Shown here: positions 52,999 through 61,200 of the stretch, one piece after another
Layout: every line of letters begins with the position of its first letter
Numbering within the stretch: position 1 is the first letter of the stretch
NCBI GenBank assembly: GCA_947500035.1
Contig: CANMQP010000002.1
Coordinates: 1 to 64,000, forward strand
Length of the DNA: 64,000 bases
Direction: 5' to 3'
DNA from: an uncultured Kiloniellaceae bacterium
GTDB lineage: Bacteria; Pseudomonadota; Alphaproteobacteria; Kiloniellales; Kiloniellaceae
The notes under the pieces: generated by a model
What the model was told of the DNA's origin: nothing
Database searches by the model: none
What the model saw: the letters and a program-made list of their open reading frames with translations, nothing else
Program-made: the position numbers and the translations under genes

Positions 52999-54228
52999 TC
53001 ACACCTGCTGTTCCTTCACATAGGTCTCGATCTGCTCCGGATCGAAAATCCTGTCGTCAAAGAAGCCGTCGGGCCCCAGGATCAGGCTGCCCTCGGAGGA
53101 TCCGACATGGGTGGGCGTCTGCAAGGCGCCCTCGACCTTTGAATTCGCAGCTGGAACCGCTGCCCCCAGGGGTGAAATCGCGGCACGATAGAGGTCCGGG
53201 CGGTAGACCTGAGCCGCTCGTTGCGCGTCCTCGAGGTTCCAGCTCGCATGCCCCCAACGCACCATCTGGCTGTAAAACCAAAGCGCGTGGCTTTGCCAGG
53301 GAAACGTGGCGGCCTTGTCAAAGGGAACAAAAAAATCCTGAACCTTCGAAACATCATCGCCCCGGTGTCGCAACCTGCCCCGTAAGGCCGGCAGAAGCAG
53401 CTTCTGATCCAAACCAACATATTCAGGGCGCGCCAGGAGAGCCGCGAGTTCTTCGTGATGATCCGGATGACCGCACCATTCAGCGGAACGATAAAGAGCG
53501 CGGAGGATAGCCGCCAATACATCCGGCTCCTCAGCTTCAAGGCTTGAAGAGACTGCGAGAACCTTTTCGGGACTCGAACGCCAGATCGCCGACTTGGTCG
53601 TCGCAATAACACCGGCATCCAGCGATACCGCAAGGCTGTTCCAGGGTTCACCGACACAAAAACCATCGATTTGGCCGGATTTAAGCGCGTCGGCCATAAG
53701 CGGAGGTGGCACGATGACGATCTGCACATCCTGCTCCGGATCGATGCCGCCCGCCGCAAGCCAGTAACGCAGATCGTAGTTATGTGCCGAAAAGGGGTGC
53801 ACCACGGCAAAGCTCAACGGCGGTTGATGCCCCGATTTGCGGTCTCTGACAACCTGCGCCAAACGCTCCACGCTAACCGCAGCGTCAAGGTCCAAAAGGC
53901 CTCCGTGACCAGCCATTGCCTCGGCGAGATCGACGGAAATCGTTACGGCGTTGCCGCCCAGACCGAGAGCCATGGGCGCGATCACATCGAGTTGCAGGGG
54001 TGTCAGTCCCAAGCGCGCGGCGATCGGCATGGGGCCCAGCATTTGGGCAATCTGAAAGTGTCCGACAGCCATGCGGTCGCGGATGTTGGCCCAGGAGTTC
54101 TCCCGGATCAGCGTCAGATCAATCGCCTCGTCCGCTGCAAAAGCCTTTTCCCGTGCCGCGACGAGAAGGGCGGAGTCCAACAGCGGCAGGAAACCGGCGC
54201 GTATAGGGTGCTGTTTGGATCCGGACAC
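52999..54228 (-). CDS. nasS: Nitrate sensor NasS
   Basis: A 409-residue protein of the same CmpA/NrtA fold as the transporter's binding protein but without a signal peptide, thus cytoplasmic. It keeps the ligand-lobe landmarks ([52 protein letters not shown]). In known NasST pairs NasS holds NasT when nitrate is absent and frees it when nitrate binds. GTG start after GGAGG, which overlaps the nasT stop; three bases lie between the genes. Confidence 0.93.
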   Translation of the reverse strand: MSGSKQHPIRAGFLPLLDSALLVAAREKAFAADEAIDLTLIRENSWANIRDRMAVGHFQIAQMLGPMPIAARLGLTPLQLDVIAPMALGLGGNAVTISVDLAEAMAGHGGLLDLDAAVSVERLAQVVRDRKSGHQPPLSFAVVHPFSAHNYDLRYWLAAGGIDPEQDVQIVIVPPPLMADALKSGQIDGFCVGEPWNSLAVSLDAGVIATTKSAIWRSSPEKVLAVSSSLEAEEPDVLAAILRALYRSAEWCGHPDHHEELAALLARPEYVGLDQKLLLPALRGRLRHRGDDVSKVQDFFVPFDKAATFPWQSHALWFYSQMVRWGHASWNLEDAQRAAQVYRPDLYRAAISPLGAAVPAANSKVEGALQTPTHVGSSEGSLILGPDGFFDDRIFDPEQIETYVKEQQV

Positions 54229-54231
54229 AGA

Positions 54232-54828
54232 CTAATCCTCCGGATCGAGCAGGCTGGAGGCCGTCACCAGGCTTTGCGCAATTTCGGATAGCCGCCGATT
54301 CTGGTTCATAGCGGTCTTGCGCAGCAACGCGTAGGCTTCCTGTTCGCCAATAGACTTCGTTCGCATAAGAATTCCCTTTGCCCGCTCGATCACCTTGCGT
54401 TCCGCAAGCTCGCTGCGCGCCGCATCCAATTCGCTTTCCATCCTTGAAAAGGCATTAAAGCGGCTGATCGCCATATCGAGGATCGGTTTGACCCGCTCTT
54501 GCCGCAGGCCATCGACAACATAGGCCGAGACACCCGCCTCGACCGCAGCCTCGATGGAAGCCTGATCGGAGCGGTCGACGAACATTGCGATCGGTCTTTT
54601 GACCACGCGCGACAGCTGGAACATGTTCTCCAGCATGTCCCGGTTCGGATTTTCAAGGTCGATCACGATCACATCGGGCTCAAGATCTCTAATCCGCAGC
54701 GCGATCGCCTGCACATCACTCACCAGCGTCACCTGATCGTGGCCGGCATCGCGCAAACCTGCTTCGATGATGGAAGCCCGTATCCGATTTTCATCGATGA
54801 CAAGAACAGAGAGCTGCGCGTTAGACAT
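54232..54828 (-). CDS. nasT: ANTAR antiterminator NasT
   Basis: A 198-residue RNA-binding regulator. The N-terminal receiver-like domain (LSVLVIDENRIRASIIEAGL, then VIVIDLENPNRD) is joined by a coiled segment to a C-terminal ANTAR domain (ELAERKVIERAKGILMRTKS, YALLRKTAMNQNRRLSEIAQ). ANTAR binds tandem hairpins and prevents a terminator from forming; the nitrate leader has both. I start at the ATG at 54828, where homology begins, though no strong ribosome site is seen. Confidence 0.94.
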   Translation of the reverse strand: MSNAQLSVLVIDENRIRASIIEAGLRDAGHDQVTLVSDVQAIALRIRDLEPDVIVIDLENPNRDMLENMFQLSRVVKRPIAMFVDRSDQASIEAAVEAGVSAYVVDGLRQERVKPILDMAISRFNAFSRMESELDAARSELAERKVIERAKGILMRTKSIGEQEAYALLRKTAMNQNRRLSEIAQSLVTASSLLDPED

Positions 54829-55061
54829 CGAATTATTGTGCGCATGCGAAAAAATTGTGCAATGCAAAAAATTCTATGCACGATCCCGCAAAATTGCGGC
54901 CCGACCCCACATGAGCAGTGGATGCCCAGGGCGTGCGCTGGAACTTGCGGCGGTTGATTCAGCAGTAAATCAATCGGGAAAAGCTGGTGCAGAGGCGGTC
55001 AGGACTATCGCAGTTTATGAGTTCCCAACCCAGCCTCGTCCCAGTTCAGGGAACGTTTCAA

Positions 55062-56381
55062 TCAATCTTCCCGCCAGGCCTTATCCATACTCTCTTTGAT
55101 CGGCTTGATCAGATAATTCATCGGTGTGCGTTCGCCCGTTATGATCAAAACGTCCGCGGGCATGCCCGGCTGCAGGGTTTTATCATCCAGGCGCGCAACC
55201 TCCTCCTCCGGGATCGCAATGCGGGCGGCAAAGTATGGCGCTTTCGTATCCGGATCGATCAGGCTGTCTGCCGAAACATAAATCACGTCGCCGTGGAGTT
55301 TGGGCGTGGTTCGCTGTGAGAAGGCGGTAAACTGAACGTCTGCTCCGAGACCGATTTGGATGTTGTCGACGTCGACCGGCAGGACCTTGGCCTCCACAAT
55401 CAGGAGATCATTCTCCGGCACGATTTCCAGCAGAGTCTCGCCGGGCTGCAGGACGCCACCGACAGTATGAACCGCGAGACCGACAACAAGTCCTCTCGCT
55501 GTGGCAGTAATCTGCGTTTGCTCGAGTGAATAGTTGGTGGCGTTCAGGCGTTCTTCCAGATCGAAAAGCTCACTCTCTTTTTGCTGGAGTTCCGTGACGA
55601 CCTCTTCGTCAAAGGTTTTCTGAACCTGAACGATCTCCAGTTGCGCTTCGCCGATCAGGCGCCTGGACTGGGCAATCGCAGCCAGATGTTCGCCCCGCTC
55701 GCCGCCCAGGTTCGCCGCTTCACGCTCCAACGACAGAATTCGGGTCCGGGTCGTGTAGCCTTTCTTATAGAGCTCACGCAGTCCCGAGAGCTCTTCCTCG
55801 ATCAGCTTGAGTTGACGGTCTTTGGAACTGACCTGCGCGTTGAGGCCCTGGATCTCTTCCTCGAGCTGTCCGATCCGTTCCCGCACGATTGCGACCTGTC
55901 CGTTTAGGGCCACACGGCGAACCGCAAAGAGCTTTTCCTGCGCCGAAACAATTTCGCTTACGATCGTGCCCTCCAGGCGCTCGGCCAGGCCTTCCGGATA
56001 GTCGATGCTCTCCAGGCCATCGCGTTCCGCGCGCAACCTGGCAACCACGGCCAAGGAGGTGTCGTAATTGCTCTGCATGATCGAATGCGAGGCTGCGGCG
56101 CGGGTGCGGTCCAGCGTAACAAGAATGTCGCCGACCTCGACCCGGTCGCCATTCTTGACCGACAGTTCCGTGACGACGCCGCCTTCGAGCGTCTGAACCT
56201 TTTTGCGGTTCGAGTAGACCTTCACCGTACCTTGCGCCACCACGGCGCTGGAGAGATTTGCGAAGGCAGACCAGGCACCGAAACCGCCCAGTGCACCGAA
56301 AACGACAATGAAACCGGCCAAAATCGCCGGCCAGGGATTTGTTGGGGCAACCATATCTGCGTTGTTTGAACTTTCCGCCAT
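55062..56381 (-). CDS. Type I secretion adaptor (HlyD/PrtE family)
   Basis: A 439-residue membrane fusion protein. One helix near residues 18-40 (ILAGFIVVFGALGGFGAWSAF), then lipoyl-like half (VQTLEGGVVTELSVKNGDRVEVGDILVTLD), long coiled coils (about 130-290), the second half and a beta domain ending near TGERTPMNYLIKPI. It links the ABC exporter to an outer-membrane TolC protein, not in the window. Three bases separate it from the exporter gene. Confidence 0.94.
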   Translation of the reverse strand: MAESSNNADMVAPTNPWPAILAGFIVVFGALGGFGAWSAFANLSSAVVAQGTVKVYSNRKKVQTLEGGVVTELSVKNGDRVEVGDILVTLDRTRAAASHSIMQSNYDTSLAVVARLRAERDGLESIDYPEGLAERLEGTIVSEIVSAQEKLFAVRRVALNGQVAIVRERIGQLEEEIQGLNAQVSSKDRQLKLIEEELSGLRELYKKGYTTRTRILSLEREAANLGGERGEHLAAIAQSRRLIGEAQLEIVQVQKTFDEEVVTELQQKESELFDLEERLNATNYSLEQTQITATARGLVVGLAVHTVGGVLQPGETLLEIVPENDLLIVEAKVLPVDVDNIQIGLGADVQFTAFSQRTTPKLHGDVIYVSADSLIDPDTKAPYFAARIAIPEEEVARLDDKTLQPGMPADVLIITGERTPMNYLIKPIKESMDKAWRED

Positions 56382-56384
56382 GGA

Positions 56385-58115
56385 CTACCCCTTTTCTCCC
56401 ACAGCAACGGCCTGGCCGGGCTTGGGGTTATTGTTGGCCACTGAGCGCGTGACCTTGGGAAGTACTTCTTCTTTCGGCCCATAGTGTTCAATCATGCCGT
56501 CCTTCAGCACCAGCAGCTTCTCGACCACTGAGAGCACCGAGGGTCGGTGGGCAATAACGATGGAGGTTGCCCCCCGCTCCTTCAAACCGATCAACGCGCG
56601 GCGCAAGGCCTCTTCACCCTCAGCATCCAGATTCGAGTTGGGCTCGTCCAGAACCACCAGGCTGGGCTCACCATAGAGCGCCCGCGCAAGGCCGATGCGT
56701 TGCCGCTGTCCACCGGAAAGCACCCGGCCACCGGGGCCGATATTGGTGTCGTAACCCTTTTCCAACTGCAGGATCAGTTCGTGAACACCGGCTTCTTTCG
56801 CAGCCTCGATCACCGCCTGAGGCTCACCATCGTCGAAGCGGGAGATATTCTCGGCGACGCTGCCCTCAAAGAGCTCCAGATCTTGCGGCAGGTAACCCAA
56901 GTGAGGCCCCAGCTCCAGATGGTTCCACTTAGCGATATCCGCACCGTCCAGGCGCACCTGCCCGCTGGTCGGTTTCCAGACCCCAACTAAAAGCCGGGAG
57001 AGCGTCGATTTGCCTGCCGCGCTTGGCCCGATAATGCCAACGCATTCACCGGGAGCGACGGAGAAGGACAGACCTTTGATCACGGGAACCGTGCCGCCTG
57101 GCGCCGGAGCAACAACGCGTTCGACCGACACCGCGCCGACAGGTTTCGGCAGTGAGGACTGGGTTTCAGCGGTCTCGGTGGCGGCAAAAAACTCGGCCAA
57201 CCGGCGGTGTGCCGCGCGCGCGAGAACGAAGTTACGCCAGGAATTGATCGCGCCCTGTACCGGTGCAAGCGCGCGGCCCATAATAATGGAACTGGCGATC
57301 ATGACACCGGCCGTGATTTCGAGATTGAGCACCAGAACCGCGCCCGCCCCCAGCATCGCGACCTGGAGCAGTGGCCGGATGAATTTGGCGCAGGCGGTGA
57401 GCAAGCCGGAGCGGTCGCTGGCCCGCGCCTGGGAGGCCTGACCGCTTGCGTAGCGCTGATACCATCGCCGTTGCAGCCCCTGGAGCATGCCAAGGGCTTC
57501 AATCACCTCCCGGTTACGGATTGCATTATCGGCGAAAGACATCGCCGCGCCGCTGTTCTGGGACGCCTTGATCAGCAGGTTGCGCGTGAAAACCTCGCTG
57601 GCGATCGCCAAGCCGAACAGCAGGACAGCACCGGTGAGAGAAATAAGCCCCAGAATGGGATGCAGAGCAAAGATCAAAACCAGAAAGATCGGCGCCCAGG
57701 GCGCGTCAAAAAAGGTGATAAGGCCGGGGCCGGTCAGAAAACTGCGGACAGTCTCCATGTCTCTGAGCGGTTGCGTTGAGTTATTTTGTTCCTCCAGGGG
57801 TGTCTTGAAGATCCCGCTAAAAAGCGACTCGGTCAGGCGCTGTTCAAGCCCGCCGTTCAGACGCACCAGAATCCGGCTGCGCAGAAATTCAAGGATCGCA
57901 CTCACCAGAATCAGGCCAACCGCCGCAACCGACAGATACACCAGCGTCGGGACGCTGCCCGAGGTCAGGACCCGATCATAGATCTGCAGCATATAGAGCG
58001 GACCGACGAGCATCAGGAGATTGATAAAAAGACTGAAAAAACCCGCAGCGGCAAAAATCGACCGCGATTCGGAAAGCGCCGCCTTTAAAACCGTGCGATC
58101 AGATGAAGCCAACAT
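56385..58115 (-). CDS. Type I secretion ABC exporter (PrtD type)
   Basis: A 576-residue permease-ATPase. Six membrane helices in residues about 20-310 (FFSLFINLLMLVGPLYMLQIYDRVL), then the ATPase: GPSAAGKSTLSRL near 365, LSGGQRQRIGLARAL near 465, SLVVLDEPNSNLD. It lacks the N-terminal C39-like domain of HlyB, as in exporters of RTX proteases and lipases. It lies behind the giant RTX gene, its likely cargo. Confidence 0.94.
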   Translation of the reverse strand: MLASSDRTVLKAALSESRSIFAAAGFFSLFINLLMLVGPLYMLQIYDRVLTSGSVPTLVYLSVAAVGLILVSAILEFLRSRILVRLNGGLEQRLTESLFSGIFKTPLEEQNNSTQPLRDMETVRSFLTGPGLITFFDAPWAPIFLVLIFALHPILGLISLTGAVLLFGLAIASEVFTRNLLIKASQNSGAAMSFADNAIRNREVIEALGMLQGLQRRWYQRYASGQASQARASDRSGLLTACAKFIRPLLQVAMLGAGAVLVLNLEITAGVMIASSIIMGRALAPVQGAINSWRNFVLARAAHRRLAEFFAATETAETQSSLPKPVGAVSVERVVAPAPGGTVPVIKGLSFSVAPGECVGIIGPSAAGKSTLSRLLVGVWKPTSGQVRLDGADIAKWNHLELGPHLGYLPQDLELFEGSVAENISRFDDGEPQAVIEAAKEAGVHELILQLEKGYDTNIGPGGRVLSGGQRQRIGLARALYGEPSLVVLDEPNSNLDAEGEEALRRALIGLKERGATSIVIAHRPSVLSVVEKLLVLKDGMIEHYGPKEEVLPKVTRSVANNNPKPGQAVAVGEKG

Positions 58116-58147
58116 TGCCTGCTTTTAATGACTTAAGTTGAAAAGGC

Positions 58148-58177
58148 GGAAGGAGGCGAGCGGACTCACCTCCTTCC
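58148..58177 (-). terminator. Hairpin between RTX gene and exporter gene
   Basis: GGAAGGAGG and CCTCCTTCC pair over nine bases around a 12-base loop, 26 bases behind the RTX stop; on the transcribed strand GCCTTTTC follows. It may be a leaky terminator that lowers exporter levels relative to cargo. Confidence 0.6.
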
Positions 58178-58202
58178 CAGTCATACTGCGGTTTGGTTAC
58201 GC

Positions 58203-61200
58203 TCAGATGACAATGTCGCCCTCGGAAAGATCATCTTTCTTGATGTCCTCGAGAACCAGCGCATCGCCGGACGCTTCGTCGAGCGTGATGATCAGAGCAT
58301 CGTCGGTTTCGACCGCATTTTCGATCGCCGTTTCGACCATGGCGGCATCGAAACCATCGAGTGTGATGCTGTCGATACCGGGTTCGAAGTCCCGGATAAC
58401 GTCACGGCCGTCGCCGGCGTTGAAGACAAAGAGATCTTCGTCAGCACCGCCCAGCAGCAAGTCGTCTCCGAGCCCGCCCTCGAGGACATCGGCGTCGTCG
58501 CCGCCCTGGAGGATATCGTTGCCGTCACCGCCGATAAGCTCGTCCTCACCGTCACCGCCCTTGAGGATGTCGTTACCATCGCCACCTTCGAGTTCGTCGT
58601 CACCATCGCCGCCATAGAGCCGGTCGTCGTCGTTCTGGCCATAGAGCCGGTCGTCGCCCTCACCGCCTTTCAGTCGATCGTCGCCGTCGCCGCCTTTGAT
58701 GATGTCGTTGCCGTCGTGGCCGCGCAGATGGTCGTCACCCCAAAGGCCGAAGATGGCATCTGGCGAGGTCGTGCCATCGGTCACCATATCGAAATCGGCA
58801 CCGATCTCACTGACGAAGCCATTACCCGGCTCACCGTCTTCTCCGGTTTCGCCATCCGGGTCCGTTCCGTCTTCGATACCGTCGAGCACGGTATCGTCGC
58901 GGACAGCCAAGTTCTGGATCCGGGTATCCTCTTCCGGCACCGTCTCTTCCTCCCCAAATGCGGTTTCGGAGAAGTTGTCCAGAAGATACTCGGCCAGAGC
59001 GTCCTGCTCGGTTCCGGCCGCCGCGAAGTTGGTTTCGCCTTCTTCGAGACCGGCATCGGCCAGGTCAACCCTGTTTGCGAAGGTCGGGTCGGCGTTGACA
59101 AAATCCTGGAAAGGATAGTTGTCGCCGCCATCGACAAGGAAGCTCAGGGTCACGACCCGGACATTCCGGCTCGCATCCACGACCTCGCCGTTTTCGACCA
59201 GTGCTTCGGTCGGGTTGCCGTCCTCGTCGGTCAGGGCCGCCGAGACGATACGCTCGCCTGCGGGCTGGCTCGGATCGAAGCTGAAGGCGATACCGCCGAA
59301 CTGACCGAACTGACCCGGGGTCGCCCCTTCCGCCGTCGCCGCAACGGCATGCTCGAGCACTGCCAGCAGTTGTTCGGAGGTCAGGGTCAGGGCCGTCAGG
59401 CCATTGTTGAAGCGCAGAGAGTTGGCGATATCGAGCTGGGAAATCTCACCCGCTTCCTTGCCTGCGTCCGGATTGCCCTGTGGCGGCAGGAAGTTGCCCT
59501 CGGAATCTACCTCGCCGATCGGTGCTCGGATACCACCGCCGTTCTTGATGGAGACCTCGACCGTCTCATCAAAGGACTTCGCGGCGGCCAGGTTGGCATC
59601 GGCAGTCAGGTTACCGAAGTTTGTCTCTTCGGTTCTGACCTCCGTCCGGCGACCGTCCAGGAAGACATCGCTCTTCCCGAAGATGTTACCGTCCTGCTCT
59701 TCAACAACGCCGGAAACAACATCGACCAGATCCTTGACCAGATCGCCCTTGGTACCCTCGGCAAAGGCATCCTGGTCACCGTAGAGGGCTTCAACCTGCT
59801 CATCGGTGGTGGCGAAGACGCCGGAAACATCTTCATCCGTGGCATCGCCGTCTTCGTCAAGGATCAGCACGCCGTCCTCATCAAAATCTACAACCAGACG
59901 TCCGACGTATGAGTATTCCCCTGCCGTCGAAACCACGACCACCGGATCACCGTCGGCGTTGGTGGTCGTGAAGGGATAGTCACCCGCCGCTGTGTCACCG
60001 TCCTGAAGACCGCGTTCGACATCCTCTTCATCAGCAAGCAGTGTGTCTGAACCACCGGCGATGATGACGTCAATTCCCCGCAGAAGTGTTGCCAGTTCCT
60101 GCTCCAGGGAAATCTGCTGCAGGTGACTGACAAGGATGATCTTGTTGATTCCGTCCGAAACCATCTGATCAATGATCGGCTGAAGAACCTCGGCCAGGGC
60201 CGGCATGTTGTTTTCCTTCGGACCGATCACTTCGGTGCCGCTCGGCGAGGAGAGTGATTCCAGAACCTGGGTGGTCGCCCCGATCACACCGATCTTCTCG
60301 CCGCCTTCTTCGATGATGGTCGCCGGAGCGATCTTCGGAATGTTGCCGTCGCCTGTCGCGGACTGATCCGGCCCGGACTTGAAGTCAGTGCTGACCCGGA
60401 TCTCATCAGTGAAGAGATTGCCCAGATCCGCATCCCCGGAGAAGTCCAGGTTGGCGGAGAGATACGGGAACTGCGCACCGACCCAACGGTCGTCTCCCAG
60501 ACCGTCGTCCCGGAAATCCTCTTCGATGATGTTCTCAAAGGCGTCGGACCCCAGATCGAATTCATGGTTACCGATTGCGGAAGCATCAAATCCGATCACG
60601 TTCATGATCGACACATCAACCCGTCCGCCACCTTCGCGCAGTCCCGCATAGACATCGTTGCCGGTCAGCCCAAAGAGCTCGTTGTAGACATCGTTGAAGA
60701 TGCCGTCGTCCCGGAAGGAGCGATCGCTCGCCGCATTCAGAAACGGACCCGGCAGATAGTTATCGCCCGCGGAAAGCGTGATGCTGTTCTCGTGCGTATC
60801 CTCAAGCAAGTCGGCAATCGCCGCGAAGTTCGGCGCCGATTCAATGGCTTCGACACCACCTTCGAGATCCGACGCATGCAGGATCTGCAGGGTGAAGGCG
60901 GGGTCTTTCGGAGGGACGTCGATTTCATAGAGGGCAGTCGTGCCGCTCTCTTCGTGTGCAACCGCCAGCAGCGGCTTGCCGTTCGGGCTGTCCTCAGCGG
61001 AGATAAAGACCAGGCCTTCCGGCGAGATGTCGGTTGCCGTGCCGTCTTCGTTGGCCGTGTTGATGTACTGCACGAACTCGGGGTTCTTCGGATCCGAGAC
61101 CTTGTAGACCATGACACCGCCGGCCCGCTCCAGGCCGATGAAGGCAAAGGTCTCACCATCAATCTCGCCGATGGCGATCCCTTCGGGCTCTGGCCCTTTG

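Noticed and set aside
58165-58177. A perfect Shine-Dalgarno-like AAGGAGGTGA on the minus strand
   Set aside because: No start codon follows at usable distance, and it is one arm of a hairpin.
58425-58740. Tandem DNA repeats that could suggest a CRISPR array
   Set aside because: The period follows the nine-residue glycine-rich RTX repeats; there are no unique spacers.
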